Positions 8,832 through 18,863 are shown, counted from the stretch's first letter. The stretch is DNA of 64,000 bases from Sphingobacteriaceae bacterium (GCA_030682795.1 JAUXNJ010000047.1:310001-374000); one strand, 5' to 3'. The notes: generated by a model not told the origin, from the sequence alone. Translations and numbers: made by a program.

Positions 8832-10955
8832 ATGAAAAAGTTTTTACTGTTCGGTTTGGCATTCATCAGCCTACAGGTCCATGCTCAACTTGGTGCCGGT
8901 GGTCCTGATGCCTATGGTTACACTTGGAAAGATTCTAATGAGCCTGGTGGACCAACTTTTGCGTGGTTTAACATTACCACCATCGGCACGCAAGTCACAG
9001 GTTTAAGCGATGACAATGTGGTAGGACCTTTTGGCTTTGTGAGCGGCTTTAAATATTACTGGTACAATCCAGAGCAGGTTTGGATTGGGTCGAATGGCTA
9101 TTTGAGCTTTAATGGCGCCAACATTGCTTCCCCCTTCCCTATTATTCCCAGCACGGTGGCACCGCAAGATTTTATCGCCCCGTTTTTATCAGACCTTAAT
9201 TTTGCAGGAACCGCTAATCCAGGCAGCTGTTACTTTTACAGCTCTGGAGATACCATCTGCGTAAGCTGGCTCAATGTTCCTTTTTGGGTAAATGCCAATC
9301 CCTCTTACACCGGCTCAAATAGTTTTCAAGTGATTTTAAATAGAGCAGACAGCTCCATTACCTTTAATTATTTAGCTCAAAGCGGCTTAACACAATCGAA
9401 CGACATCACCATTGGTATAGAAAACATCACTGGCCAACTTGGATTGCAGCATAGTAAAAACGTTTACCCCGTGGCCAATTACTCCATTAAATTCTATCAT
9501 CCACAAACCACCACCTACCAAGCTAGGGATGGCGGAGTTAACTGGAATTTGAATGAAGGTAACGGGGCCGTATTTACCAAAACCAATAGCCCTAAAGTAC
9601 TCTCAAGTAGTATCAAAAACTTTGGAAACCAACCACTGTCCAACATCATCGTAAATAGCACCGTAACGCGCACTGGCTTTACTAGCCTGAACAACACAGG
9701 TGCGGTGGGATCATTGGCAGCAGGACAAGACTCAGTAATAGCGTTCACCAACACCTTAACGCCTCCAACACCCGGCATCTACAATATGAACACCGTTGTT
9801 TCTGGCATAACAGGGGATCTTGTTGCCGCAAACAATACGCTTCGTGCCAAGATCATTGCTGTTGATACTACAGCCTTAAGTATAGATTTAGACTATTCCG
9901 ACGGCCTACCTGACGGTGCCGGTTTGAGCTGGTCGGGTGGGTCAGGAGGCATCGGCTACTACATTACTCCGCCATATTATCCATGTAAAATTGATGCTTA
10001 CCGCATGTACATCACTGCAGATGCTACTATGTCGGGCTGCATCCTGAAAATTTTTGATGACAATGGCTTGAATGGCGGTCCCGGTACCCTACTCGATTCT
10101 ACCTTTGCTGTTTCGGGCACTTTTGCGCTGAATAGTTACAGCAACGTGGTATTAAGTACTCCTGTCACTATTTCTTCGGGTGGATTTTATGTGCTTTGGG
10201 AAATGCCAGGTGGGTCTTCGATTACCTTAGCACGCGACCTAACCTTACCCATATCTTACCGCGCTTTCGAGGTATTAGGAGGAAGTTGGGCAGGGTATCG
10301 TGCCCGTTCTACCGAGGATTTTCTTTTGGGTGTGCAAACCAGCGTCATCCTAGTAGAAGACATCGCTGCCTCGCAATTGATACAACCAACACCCAATACT
10401 ACCCTTACGAGTCCAACCGCCCCTATCCTAAAAATCAGAAATGAAGGGGTCTTGATAAATAGAGCCATCAGTCTCAAATACCGCTTCGGTAGCAATCCTG
10501 TGGTAACCGAAAACCTGTTTGCTAATATCCTGGGGCCAGGTGATTCGCTGACCTACACCTTCAATACACCTATTAGTGCAAGTACGACTACATCCGCAAA
10601 TTTGTGCATATGGGTAGAAATGAATGGCGACCTAATTCGCGGCAATGACACCATCTGTATTCCCATTACCTATCAGGTTAGCAATACTAGTATCAGTGAA
10701 GTCAATAGCTTTAACGCACGTATTTACCCAAATCCTGTTAAGGACATTATGACGCTAGACTTAGGAACGGCAGAAAATGTAATTCACATTACCATCAGCG
10801 ATGTTCAAGGCCGCAAGGTTAAAGAGCTCCAATACAACAATGAAGATGGTACATCGAGCTTGGTATTAAACACTGAAGGCTGGAGTCCTGGTGTATACCA
10901 CCTAAAGCTCACCGACGGCAAAGCGCAGCAGCTGCTGAGATTTGTAAAAATGTAA
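8832..10955 (+). CDS. Secreted protein with T9SS type A sorting domain
   Basis: The 707-residue protein begins with a signal peptide MKKFLLFGLAFISLQVHAQ. I choose the ATG at 8832; an in-frame TTG at 8760 would add an unlikely extension. The N-terminal third has the pattern WIGSNGYLSFNG and SDLNFAG. The middle contains CARDB-like beta domains (SSIKNFGNQPLSNIIV; AANNTLRAKI; RNDTICIPI). The last about 80 residues are a Por_Secre_tail-like type A signal, starting at ARIYPNPVKDIMTL and ending GVYHLKLTDGKAQQLLRFVKM. It is therefore exported across the inner membrane by Sec and across the outer membrane by the type IX system. The function of the passenger is unknown; no catalytic motif is evident. 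Confidence 0.9.
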   Translation: MKKFLLFGLAFISLQVHAQLGAGGPDAYGYTWKDSNEPGGPTFAWFNITTIGTQVTGLSDDNVVGPFGFVSGFKYYWYNPEQVWIGSNGYLSFNGANIASPFPIIPSTVAPQDFIAPFLSDLNFAGTANPGSCYFYSSGDTICVSWLNVPFWVNANPSYTGSNSFQVILNRADSSITFNYLAQSGLTQSNDITIGIENITGQLGLQHSKNVYPVANYSIKFYHPQTTTYQARDGGVNWNLNEGNGAVFTKTNSPKVLSSSIKNFGNQPLSNIIVNSTVTRTGFTSLNNTGAVGSLAAGQDSVIAFTNTLTPPTPGIYNMNTVVSGITGDLVAANNTLRAKIIAVDTTALSIDLDYSDGLPDGAGLSWSGGSGGIGYYITPPYYPCKIDAYRMYITADATMSGCILKIFDDNGLNGGPGTLLDSTFAVSGTFALNSYSNVVLSTPVTISSGGFYVLWEMPGGSSITLARDLTLPISYRAFEVLGGSWAGYRARSTEDFLLGVQTSVILVEDIAASQLIQPTPNTTLTSPTAPILKIRNEGVLINRAISLKYRFGSNPVVTENLFANILGPGDSLTYTFNTPISASTTTSANLCIWVEMNGDLIRGNDTICIPITYQVSNTSISEVNSFNARIYPNPVKDIMTLDLGTAENVIHITISDVQGRKVKELQYNNEDGTSSLVLNTEGWSPGVYHLKLTDGKAQQLLRFVKM

Positions 10956-10969
10956 ATTGCAGTGAATGC

Positions 10970-11004
10970 AAAAGGCCTGTCAAGTAGTTGACAGGCCTTT
11001 TTTT
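10970..11004. terminator. Bidirectional Rho-independent terminator
   Basis: A 13-bp perfect stem (AAAGGCCTGTCAA with TTGACAGGCCTTT, loop GTAG) is followed by seven T on the plus strand. It is preceded by A residues that give a short T run on the minus strand. It lies just after the T9SS cargo gene and just downstream of tRNA-Leu, so it can serve both. Confidence 0.85.
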
Positions 11005-11009
11005 GTATG

Positions 11010-11093
11010 TGCCCAGGACTGGACTCGAACCAGCACAGGAATACTCCCACTACCCCCTCAAAGTAGCGTGTCTACCAATTTCACCACCTGGGC
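11010..11093 (-). tRNA. tRNA-Leu (anticodon GAG)
   Basis: The acceptor stem GCCCAGG (11093-11087) pairs with CCTGGGC, followed by discriminator A; CCA is not encoded (CAT follows). The anticodon loop TTGAGGG in the stem CTACT/GGTAG gives GAG, reading CUU/CUC leucine codons. The long variable arm and the T arm CTGGTTCGAGTCCAG are typical of class II leucine tRNA. Confidence 0.95.
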
Positions 11094-11106
11094 TCAGATG
11101 AGAGTG

Positions 11107-11136
11107 CAAAGATAAGAGCATTCTTATTTGTAGCAA
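11107..11136 (-). promoter_or_regulatory. Promoter of tRNA-Leu (TTG-N19-TAnnTTTG)
   Basis: On the minus strand, TTG (11136-11134) is followed after exactly 19 bases by TATCTTTG (11114-11107). This is a perfect match to the Bacteroidota primary sigma factor consensus. Transcription should start about 6 bases later, just ahead of the mature tRNA 5' end at 11093. Confidence 0.75.
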
Positions 11137-11160
11137 GCTATGACCTCTTTTTTTAAATAA

Positions 11161-12135
11161 TTAATCGAGATCTGCTTCTTTGATTTTATCAACCGCCTCT
11201 CTTTGTCGTGCTTCTATCAATAATGACCGATTGATATAAATGGCAGCATTAAGCTCAAAGCCAACAAGTATGATTAAAGAATTCAAATTCATCCACAACA
11301 TCACCACGATTAATGTACCGATTGAACCGTATAACTTATTATAGGTACCAAAGTGATTGATGTAGTACGAAAAGGCTGTAGAAGTAACCACGAATAACAA
11401 AGTAGCCACAACAGAGCCAATTGAAAAGAATTTCCACCTTCTATTTACGGCAGGACCAAAATAATACAACAAGCTTACCCCTATGTAAATAAGCACCAAA
11501 ATGATTACCCATTCCATCACCCGAAATAATACGGCGATATAGCTGGCCTTGATCAGACCATACATTACCAGTACATCAATGGCCACACTGCCGCCTAAGA
11601 TGAGCACTACCGCCACTACCAAAACCGCCAGTTCAAGCAAGGTAAGCAGCAATGCCATCCCTCTTTGGTACAAAAAACTACGAGATTCAAAAATGTCATA
11701 GGATTTGTTGAACGACTCCATCAGGGCATTGAGTCCGTTAGTTGAAAAGTACAGCGCCATCAAGATACCAAACGACAATAAACCCGTTTGCTGCTTGCTT
11801 ACGATGTCGGAAATGGTTGTTTTTACGGCTTCAAAAGCACTATCTGGCATTACCTCGCTAAAAAAGTCTAGGATAATCACGTCCAAGTCGGCAATCGGAA
11901 TGTAAGGGATGAGCGTAAACAAAAACAAGGTCCCTGGAAAAAGCGCCAAGAAGAAACTGAAAGTAATGGCTGAGGCACGCATGGTAAGGTCGGGCTTGGT
12001 AATTTCCCTAAAAAAGAACACCAGTACGTCGTATAACGGCACTTGGTATTGCTTTCCCAACTTAATGCGCTTGAGCATAAGCATGAACAAGCGTACTGGG
12101 CGCCATTCGAGCAGTTTAGCGATCCACTTGTTCAT
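11161..12135 (-). CDS. YihY/virulence factor BrkB family membrane protein
   Basis: The 324-residue inner-membrane protein has about six hydrophobic helices. Family hallmarks are the segment RASAITFSFFLALFPGTLFLFTLIPYIP, the S-TNGLNALMESFNKSYD motif (about 128-143), the ALLLTLLELAVLVVAVVLILGG helix, and the closing YGSIGTLIVVMLWMNLNSLIILVGFELNAAI. The family was once misnamed ribonuclease BN; its true function is unsettled, with transport or envelope roles proposed. It overlaps the upstream thioesterase by 4 bases (ATGA) and is the last gene of the cytochrome-mltG-thioesterase-YihY run. Confidence 0.93.
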   Translation of the reverse strand: MNKWIAKLLEWRPVRLFMLMLKRIKLGKQYQVPLYDVLVFFFREITKPDLTMRASAITFSFFLALFPGTLFLFTLIPYIPIADLDVIILDFFSEVMPDSAFEAVKTTISDIVSKQQTGLLSFGILMALYFSTNGLNALMESFNKSYDIFESRSFLYQRGMALLLTLLELAVLVVAVVLILGGSVAIDVLVMYGLIKASYIAVLFRVMEWVIILVLIYIGVSLLYYFGPAVNRRWKFFSIGSVVATLLFVVTSTAFSYYINHFGTYNKLYGSIGTLIVVMLWMNLNSLIILVGFELNAAIYINRSLLIEARQREAVDKIKEADLD

Positions 12136-12539
12136 TTGAAGAAGCTTTGAAGAGCCACTAAAAAATCGGCCGGGGCCTTACACGGCTTATTGGTTTGTTT
12201 GTTCACAAACACCAAGGTGGTAAATCCTTCGTTTAAAAGCACGTTTTGCTCATTAAACACCTCGTATTTAAACTTAATGCGTACCGAAGGCAGCTCCAAG
12301 ACGGTAGTTTGAATTTGCAACAACTCATCGTAACGGGCTGGTTGCAGGAATTTCGATTGTAAATCCAGCACCGGCATCATGATGCCTGCTTCTTCAAACG
12401 CACGGTAAGAAAAGCCGAGGGCTCGCATGGCTTCTACCCTGCCAATCTCGTACAAACGCGCATAATTCCCGTAATACATATATTGCATTTGGTCGGTATC
12501 GGCATAACAAACGCGGTATGTAGTTGGGTGCGTATACAT
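12132..12539 (-). CDS. Acyl-CoA thioesterase, 4HBT/YbgC hot-dog family
   Basis: The 135-residue single hot-dog domain carries the family motif YADTDQMQYMYYGNYARLYEIGR near the N-terminus. The Asp (within ADTDQ) is the usual catalytic carboxylate of the 4-hydroxybenzoyl-CoA thioesterase/YbgC group. These enzymes hydrolyse acyl-CoA thioesters in the cytoplasm; chain-length preference cannot be told. The gene abuts mltG with no intervening base and overlaps the YihY gene by 4 bases, so the three are likely co-translated. YbgC in proteobacteria sits with the Tol-Pal envelope genes, and here too the neighbours are envelope genes. Confidence 0.9.
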   Translation of the reverse strand: MYTHPTTYRVCYADTDQMQYMYYGNYARLYEIGRVEAMRALGFSYRAFEEAGIMMPVLDLQSKFLQPARYDELLQIQTTVLELPSVRIKFKYEVFNEQNVLLNEGFTTLVFVNKQTNKPCKAPADFLVALQSFFK

Positions 12540-13628
12540 TTAACGGAGGATATTCCTTTGATTGAGCGCTTTTTGGTACTTCTGCGCATTGAGTTGGTGG
12601 TCGCGATAGTTTTTAGCGAAGCTATGAAAGCCCGAAAAATCCTCCCGCGCACAAAAATACAGATAATCGTTGGGACTGCTGTTTAAAACTGCATCAATGG
12701 TTGGAATAGAGGGTGTGCAAATAGGTCCCGGAGGTAAGCCTTCAGCATAATAGGTGTTGTAGGGAGATGCATGGTTGAGCATGGCACCCCGCACCCGTTT
12801 GATGCTGAAATCGCCAATGGCAAAACGCACGGTTGGGTCGGCTTGTAGCTTCATGCCAATATTCAGGCGGTTTAAGTATACCCTCGCAATGGTGCCTTTT
12901 TCCTCAAGCTGATTGGTTTCTTCTTCTACGATGGAGGCCAAAATCATCACTTCAGCAGGCGTTAAGCCCAATCTACGCGCTTTTTCTTTGCGTTCTGCAG
13001 TCCAAAACACTTCGTTTTCTTTGCGCATCTTTTCCAAAAACTCCAGTGCGCTGGTATTCCACCAAAACTCATAAGTATTGGGGATGATCATGGCCAATGA
13101 ATTTTCTTCGTTGAAACCGTACTTACGCATGAGCTTGCCGTCGGTAAATAGCTGCGCCAGTCGTGTAGAATCGGCTTCAAGGCGGCGGGCAACAGCTCCA
13201 AACAAATCGTATTTATCGCGAAACTTATTGATGACCAAACGCACAGGCTCTTGTCTACCCGAGGCCAACATCTTTACCAACTCAATATTATTCATGCCCT
13301 GCTCCATCTTATAGCGACCTGGCAACACTCGTTCGGGATAACCAGCCTTTTGCGCCACCCATTCAAAAGAAGGCACATCACGCAGAAAATTGCCTTGCTG
13401 GAGCAAAAAGAGCACATCTCGCCATTCACTTCCCGTTGGAATCTCCAAATAAACAAACTCACCTGGTAAGGTTGTACTCACATTGGTGCGGTAGGTACGT
13501 TCATACAAGTTGTAGGCTAGCAATAGGCCCGAAAATACGGTGACCCCGAGCAAGGCATATAATAAACGTTTGATTTTTGAAGTATTTGGTTGGGATGCTG
13601 CTGCTCGCCGCGGTTTTCGTTTGGCCAT
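12540..13628 (-). CDS. mltG: Endolytic murein transglycosylase MltG
   Basis: MltG (YceG family) cleaves nascent glycan strands in the periplasm, setting their length. The 362-residue protein has a basic N-terminus, one transmembrane helix (about 24-43, LLYALLGVTVFSGLLLAYNLY), a LysM-like region, and the catalytic block ILASIVEEETNQLEEKGTIARVYLNRL with its conserved Glu. Then come LQADPTVRFAIGD and SPYNTYYAEGLPPGPICTPS, all diagnostic. Length is usual. It lies 3 bases downstream of the cytochrome gene and directly abuts the thioesterase. Confidence 0.96.
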   Translation of the reverse strand: MAKRKPRRAAASQPNTSKIKRLLYALLGVTVFSGLLLAYNLYERTYRTNVSTTLPGEFVYLEIPTGSEWRDVLFLLQQGNFLRDVPSFEWVAQKAGYPERVLPGRYKMEQGMNNIELVKMLASGRQEPVRLVINKFRDKYDLFGAVARRLEADSTRLAQLFTDGKLMRKYGFNEENSLAMIIPNTYEFWWNTSALEFLEKMRKENEVFWTAERKEKARRLGLTPAEVMILASIVEEETNQLEEKGTIARVYLNRLNIGMKLQADPTVRFAIGDFSIKRVRGAMLNHASPYNTYYAEGLPPGPICTPSIPTIDAVLNSSPNDYLYFCAREDFSGFHSFAKNYRDHQLNAQKYQKALNQRNILR

Positions 13629-13631
13629 AAA

Positions 13632-15590
13632 TTAGGAAAGCGATTGAAGAATTTGTTGCGCTTGCAAATGTCCGGGATATTTTTTCAAAATCTGCTGCAA
13701 TTTAATTTTGGCTGCGGCATTTTGCCCTCTGTAAAGCATCAAGCCCACCATATTCATTTCGGCTGCCTGATTGTCGGGATCAAGCCGCAATGCCAAGCGA
13801 TACAAACGCTCTGCTTCTTTGTCTTCGCCCATTTGCAAATTGATGAAGCCCAAATTGGTCATGGCCGGCACATAGTCGGGTTGCTGTTTCAACAGCTGCT
13901 CTAACCTGCGCTTTGCCTCCAAAGGCCGATTCAACTGCATTTCTGAAATGGCTAACTTAAGCTGAAAATCGAGTTGCTCAGGCATACCTTCCACCGCTTT
14001 GCGGAAAAATTGATTGGCCTCAACCATTTGCTGCTTCTGTAATTGCATCTCGCCGATGCGGTAGGCCGACCAACCAGCGGTGGCTTCGGCAAGACCAGGA
14101 TGCTGTTTGATATGCCTTAACATATTATCAGCATCACCCCTTAAAAACAGCCAGTGCACCTTGGCCTCAAACCAAGCTTGCTGGTTGGGATGACCTTCCG
14201 CCTTGCGGAGGTAGAAGGCTGCAGAATCTAAATGACTGCGTTTGCCATCAAAACGCTCGTAATACTGCAGCCAAGCAGTAGCCATGGTGAGCGCCTCGGG
14301 ACGTTTTTCGTTGATGCTGGCGATGCCTGTGAAAATACTGCTGGCTTTTTTCTGGGATTGTTGATCAGGCTTGCGAATCCAGTGGTCGGTAATGGTCACG
14401 TGCGGAATATCGCTGGTGCCCGATTTTGGCATGTGGCAGCTCACACAGTTGTTTTGAGCACTGAGGCGCTGGCCCATGGGTAAACTGCAGGGATCAGATT
14501 CGGTATGACATTGTCCACAAGCATTGTTGTAATGTACCGATGGCGTGATTTCGATGCTTTTGTGCGGATTATGGCAGCTGATGCAGCTGAGTTGTTCGCC
14601 AGATTTTTTAAAGCAGTCGGACTGCATCATGCGGTCGGGGTGCGAAGCCATGGTGAAATTTGACTGATCTCCCTCGTACCGGGGCAAAAACACACTCACT
14701 ACATCCTCGAGCATCATGCCCGGCTTGAAATCAAAAAACGATTTGCCTGGCTTGAGCACCGCATTGCCTTGCATGTGACAACGTTGGCAGATGCTCATTT
14801 GCAGCGTAACAGGCAGCCGCTTGGGATTCACGATGCTGTAATCGGGACCTTTGGCGGTATCTACAATCTTACCAGCCAGCTTTTCTTGCACGTGCAATGC
14901 ACCAGGACCGTGGCAACGTTCGCAGTCGATACCCTCCTGCACCTTCAAATACTTATGTTCAGAACCCGGCACTTGGGTAGGGTAAGCGTTGTGACAAGTC
15001 ATGCACTCGGTTTGGATAGTGCGTGTAAAACGACTGTTATTGCCCCCTTCAAAGCCTGGCGGCAGGTCCCAGCGACCTTCCTGCGTATAATAGGTCATGG
15101 GCATTTGGTACACAAAACCGTTGATATTCATCAAATGGCTATTGGTGTGTTGTCCGCTGCCCACAATGTAACTTATTTGGGCGATGCGCTGGTGCACCGT
15201 GTCTTTGCCCTCGAGCCTAAACTCGCGCATGAACAAGGCACTGTCGCGGGTAAAAGCCTGGTAATATAAATTCAATTTTTCGTCGTACACCAGTTCATGT
15301 CCCGACCAATCGGCCTTCGAGCGGTGTAAATCGGCCAAGCCAAACGAGCGGCCCATACCTGTTTGCAAAAAGCTATCGTAAATATCGGCATGGCAGCTGC
15401 GGCAAACTTCTTTGCCGACATACTTCACCGAATCGTGCAAGTTTAAAAACTGTGCGCCAAAATCCCTATCTGCCTGAGCCTGACCCCCTGAGGGCTGGCA
15501 TTGTACCACCAACCACCACGAACCGAGCAGCACCCCCACCCAACTCGTCCATCTTAATAAGCGCCTGTGCTTTTGTTTAAATTCGTTCAT
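13632..15590 (-). CDS. Multiheme c-type cytochrome with C-terminal TPR repeats
   Basis: The 652-residue exported protein has an N-terminal hydrophobic segment (about 12-30) followed by VVQC. This could be a lipobox with unusual Gln at -1, or simply an anchor. Seven heme-binding CxxCH motifs are visible in order: CRSCH (63-67), CMTCH, CERCH, CQRCH, CISCH, CGQCH and CVSCH, spread over about residues 63-400. The last 200 residues form three to four TPR helical hairpins (for example AMTNLGFINLQMGEDKEAERLYRLALRLDPDN). The layout resembles NapC/Nrf/cytochrome c554-like multiheme proteins joined to TPRs. It should be an extracytoplasmic electron carrier or reductase; the substrate is unknown. Confidence 0.85.
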   Translation of the reverse strand: MNEFKQKHRRLLRWTSWVGVLLGSWWLVVQCQPSGGQAQADRDFGAQFLNLHDSVKYVGKEVCRSCHADIYDSFLQTGMGRSFGLADLHRSKADWSGHELVYDEKLNLYYQAFTRDSALFMREFRLEGKDTVHQRIAQISYIVGSGQHTNSHLMNINGFVYQMPMTYYTQEGRWDLPPGFEGGNNSRFTRTIQTECMTCHNAYPTQVPGSEHKYLKVQEGIDCERCHGPGALHVQEKLAGKIVDTAKGPDYSIVNPKRLPVTLQMSICQRCHMQGNAVLKPGKSFFDFKPGMMLEDVVSVFLPRYEGDQSNFTMASHPDRMMQSDCFKKSGEQLSCISCHNPHKSIEITPSVHYNNACGQCHTESDPCSLPMGQRLSAQNNCVSCHMPKSGTSDIPHVTITDHWIRKPDQQSQKKASSIFTGIASINEKRPEALTMATAWLQYYERFDGKRSHLDSAAFYLRKAEGHPNQQAWFEAKVHWLFLRGDADNMLRHIKQHPGLAEATAGWSAYRIGEMQLQKQQMVEANQFFRKAVEGMPEQLDFQLKLAISEMQLNRPLEAKRRLEQLLKQQPDYVPAMTNLGFINLQMGEDKEAERLYRLALRLDPDNQAAEMNMVGLMLYRGQNAAAKIKLQQILKKYPGHLQAQQILQSLS

Positions 15591-15646
15591 CTCAGCTTTC
15601 TGTCCGAAAAATACTACCTCTATTCAGCATTTCCATTCTTCTGACG

Positions 15647-15654
15647 TATTTTTG
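15647..15654 (+). promoter_or_regulatory. Bacteroidota -7 box for valS
   Basis: TATTTTTG, in the context ACGTATTTTTG shared with the ruvB promoter, lies 23 bases before the valS ATG. No clear TTG sits at -33. Confidence 0.4.
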
Positions 15655-15677
15655 CAGCTTGTTTACGCAAATTCATC

Positions 15678-18296
15678 ATGAGCATAGCTACTAAATATTC
15701 GCCCGAAGGTATAGAATCACAATGGTATCAACGTTGGATGGCCGCTGGTTGTTTCAAATCGCAGCCCGACAATCGTGAAGCCTACACCGTGGTTATTCCG
15801 CCGCCCAACGTAACGGGCGTATTGCACATGGGGCATATGCTCAACAACACCATTCAGGACGTGCTCATTCGCAAGGCCCGCATGCAAGGCAAAAACGCTT
15901 GTTGGGTGCCGGGTACCGACCATGCTTCTATTGCTACCGAAGCTAAAGTAGTGGCCATGTTGCGTGAGCGCGGCATCGACAAAAACGACATTGGTCGCGA
16001 AAAATTCCTCGAGTACGCCTGGGAATGGAAAGAAAAATACGGCGGCATCATCCTCGAGCAGCTCAAAAAACTGGGGGCTTCATTGGATTGGGACCGCACG
16101 GCCTTCACCATGGACCCACACATGAGCGCGGCGGTAATCGACGTATTCATCGACCTGTTCGAAAAAGGCTACATCTACCGCGGTATTCGCATGGTGAACT
16201 GGGACCCGCAAGGGCTCACCGCTTTGGCCGATGACGAGGTGATTTTTAAAGATGTGAACAGTAAAATGTACCACATCCGCTATCAAATCGAAGGCAGCGA
16301 AGAGTACGTAACCATCGCTACCGTAAGACCGGAGACCATCATGGCCGACAGCGCCATCTGCATTCACCCCGAGGACGAGCGTTTTGCGCATCTCAAAGGC
16401 AAGCGCGCCATCATCCCACTCATCAACCGCAGCATACCCATTATTGAAGATGCGTATGTGAGCATGGATTTTGGTACGGGCTGCTTAAAAGTCACACCGG
16501 CGCACGACCCAAACGACTACGAATTGGGGCAGAAGCACAATTTACCAGTGATTGACATCCTCAACGACAACGGTACCTTAAACGAAAAAGCGCAGATTTT
16601 GGTGGGCGAAGACCGCTTCATTGCCCGCAAAAAAATAGCCAAGTTGCTTGAAAAGAGCGGCAATCTGGTGAAAGCTGAGGACTACAAAAGCAATGTAGGC
16701 CACAGCGAACGTACCAATGCCGTGGTGGAACCCCGCTTGAGCATGCAGTGGTTTGTGAAGATGGACCAAATTACCAAGCCTGCTTTGGAATACGTGATGA
16801 ATGGCGACATCAAACTTGTGCCCGAAAAATTCATCAATACCTACAAGCATTGGATGGAAAATGTGCGCGATTGGTGTATTTCAAGGCAATTGTGGTGGGG
16901 ACAGCGCATTCCGGCTTGGTATGCCCCCGATGGCCAAATTTTGGTGGGTCGCACCGCCGAAGAAGCTGCCGCCAAGTCGCAAGGCAAATATGCTGCCGCC
17001 GATTTGCGACAGGATGAAGACGTGCTCGACACCTGGTTTTCTAGCTGGTTATGGCCGTTAACGGTTTTTGACCCTGAGATTGTGCGCAAAACGCCAGCCA
17101 CAGCCAATGCCGATTTAAACTACTACTACCCTACCGCGGTGCTCGTAACCGCGCCCGAGATTTTATTCTTTTGGGTAGCTAGAATGATTATTGCCGGACA
17201 TGAGTACATGGGGCAAATTCCGTTTAAAGATGTGTATTTGACGGGAATTGTACGCGACAAGCAAGGCCGCAAGATGTCGAAGTCGTTGGGCAACAGTCCC
17301 GATCCCCTCGACCTCATTGCTCAATACGGCGCCGATAGTGTTCGTTTAGGAATGTTGTTTAGCTCTCCCGCGGGCAACGACCTATTATTTGACATCAGTC
17401 AGATTGAGCAAGGCCGCAACTTCGCCAATAAAATCTGGAATGCCTTCCGCCTCATTAAAGGCTGGGAGGTTGTACCAGGCGATGCACAAAATCCTGCTGT
17501 AAAATGGTTTGGTGAACGTTTAAAGGCTGCCATCATTGAAATCGAAAAGGACTACAAAAGCTATCGCCTTTCTGAGATGATTCGTACGTTGTATAAGCTT
17601 ATTTGGGATGACTATTGCTCTTGGTACCTCGAAATGATCAAACCAGCTTACCAGCAGCCTATAGATCAAGCTACTTATGATGCCACCATTGGTTATTTCG
17701 ACCAGCTCATGGGCTTGTTGCACCCGTTGATGCCATTTATTACTGAAGAACTCTGGCACGAGATTGACGAAAAACGTGCGGATGACGAGTTTTTGTGCTT
17801 GGCTGCTTACCCTAGCGCCAGCAGCTTCGACGAAAAGTATCTGCAAGCCACCGAAAAAGTGCAGGAGCTTATTAGCGAAATTCGAAATATCCGCAATCAA
17901 AAGCAGGTACCAGTTAAAGATTTGGTGGAATTATTCATCACTTCTAAGGACCCGATTTACCAAGAATTCAATGGCATTATCTGCAAATTAGCAAATGTTG
18001 AAAAAATCAATTTTGTAGCAGATAAGCCTGCCGACTTGGTGGCCTTTTTGGTGCGTACCGACGAGTGTTTCTTAGATTTGAAGCTCGAAATTGATGTGGA
18101 AGCAGAAATAGAAAAGTTACAAAAGGACCTTTTTTACCAACTTGGCTTTCTAGCATCTGTAGAGAAAAAACTCAGCAACGAAAAATTCGTAGCGGGTGCG
18201 CCCGAACAGGTCTTGGCTAATGAACGTAAGAAACAGGCGGATGCTGAAAGTAAAATTACGCAGTTGAAAGAAGCGATAAACCGACTAACTCATTAG
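15678..18296 (+). CDS. valS: Valine--tRNA ligase
   Basis: This class I aminoacyl-tRNA synthetase charges tRNA-Val in the cytoplasm. In the 872-residue protein the HIGH motif appears as HMGH (50-53, in [13 protein letters not shown]) and the KMSKS loop is at about 532-536. The editing domain contains [20 protein letters not shown]. The anticodon-binding domain begins near residue 600 and the C-terminal tRNA-binding coiled coil runs over the last 70 residues ([23 protein letters not shown] onward). Length is normal, so the gene is intact although its last 4 bases overlap the convergent transposase gene. Confidence 0.98.
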   Translation: MSIATKYSPEGIESQWYQRWMAAGCFKSQPDNREAYTVVIPPPNVTGVLHMGHMLNNTIQDVLIRKARMQGKNACWVPGTDHASIATEAKVVAMLRERGIDKNDIGREKFLEYAWEWKEKYGGIILEQLKKLGASLDWDRTAFTMDPHMSAAVIDVFIDLFEKGYIYRGIRMVNWDPQGLTALADDEVIFKDVNSKMYHIRYQIEGSEEYVTIATVRPETIMADSAICIHPEDERFAHLKGKRAIIPLINRSIPIIEDAYVSMDFGTGCLKVTPAHDPNDYELGQKHNLPVIDILNDNGTLNEKAQILVGEDRFIARKKIAKLLEKSGNLVKAEDYKSNVGHSERTNAVVEPRLSMQWFVKMDQITKPALEYVMNGDIKLVPEKFINTYKHWMENVRDWCISRQLWWGQRIPAWYAPDGQILVGRTAEEAAAKSQGKYAAADLRQDEDVLDTWFSSWLWPLTVFDPEIVRKTPATANADLNYYYPTAVLVTAPEILFFWVARMIIAGHEYMGQIPFKDVYLTGIVRDKQGRKMSKSLGNSPDPLDLIAQYGADSVRLGMLFSSPAGNDLLFDISQIEQGRNFANKIWNAFRLIKGWEVVPGDAQNPAVKWFGERLKAAIIEIEKDYKSYRLSEMIRTLYKLIWDDYCSWYLEMIKPAYQQPIDQATYDATIGYFDQLMGLLHPLMPFITEELWHEIDEKRADDEFLCLAAYPSASSFDEKYLQATEKVQELISEIRNIRNQKQVPVKDLVELFITSKDPIYQEFNGIICKLANVEKINFVADKPADLVAFLVRTDECFLDLKLEIDVEAEIEKLQKDLFYQLGFLASVEKKLSNEKFVAGAPEQVLANERKKQADAESKITQLKEAINRLTH

Positions 18297-18808
18297 GCGG
18301 CTTTTCGTTTCACTTTTCCGTGCTGAACTACATTGTTGCGTATATAATGCCGTATGCGCTCATGTTCCGCTGCATTTCTAATGATTCGATCATGATACCT
18401 TGTTTGCCACGCAAATTTTGGGATTTGTAACCTGGCGCCTTTAGTTACACCTACCTTAAATCCCCGAACAACCGAGGCAAGGTTCAGGGATTGAGGGCCA
18501 AATCTGTTTGTTACTTTTTCTTCTGAATTGTTCAGCTTTTTTGTGAAGATTAGGATGCCATGCACATGATCGGGCATCACCACAAACTCATCGATGACCA
18601 CATCAGGAAAATGCTGTGGTATCTCCTTCCAACAATCAACTGCACATTGTCCTGCATTGGATAAGGCCATTTGTTCACCCACAACCTTTCCAAAAAAAGG
18701 CACTCTGTTTTGGGTAACTATGGTAATGAAATAAGCAGCTGCATTGGAATAATCCCAAAAATCTGCCCTAATCTTTTTCCGCTGAGGAAGGATGGTGATT
18801 TTTTGCAT
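18293..18808 (-). CDS. REP-associated tyrosine transposase (RAYT, Y1_Tnp/HUH family)
   Basis: The 171-residue protein is related to IS200/IS605 TnpA single-strand transposases. The HUH metal-binding motif is MPDHVHGIL (His81, His83), and the probable nucleophile is Tyr138 in [12 protein letters not shown], the diagnostic C-terminal block of RAYTs. The N-terminal part has [22 protein letters not shown], also typical. Its stop overlaps the valS stop in a convergent 4-base overlap (TTAG), and a 20-bp perfect palindrome lies 56 bases upstream of its start. RAYTs are domesticated, usually single-copy, and mobilise REP palindromes rather than themselves. The gene looks intact. Confidence 0.93.
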   Translation of the reverse strand: MQKITILPQRKKIRADFWDYSNAAAYFITIVTQNRVPFFGKVVGEQMALSNAGQCAVDCWKEIPQHFPDVVIDEFVVMPDHVHGILIFTKKLNNSEEKVTNRFGPQSLNLASVVRGFKVGVTKGARLQIPKFAWQTRYHDRIIRNAAEHERIRHYIRNNVVQHGKVKRKAA

Positions 18809-18863
18809 ATCCTATGATTAATGTGAATATGAAAATAATCAATCTCTGCGAAAGATTCGGTAC

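Noticed and set aside
10805-11050. 81-residue minus-strand frame near tRNA-Leu
   Set aside because: It covers the end of the T9SS cargo gene, a terminator and part of the tRNA.
11161-12135. Ribonuclease BN label for the YihY gene
   Set aside because: That label is a historical misassignment of the family; the protein is an integral membrane protein with no nuclease motif.
14769-15269. 166-residue plus-strand frame opposite the cytochrome gene
   Set aside because: Antisense shadow of a gene with seven heme motifs; no signal or motif of its own.
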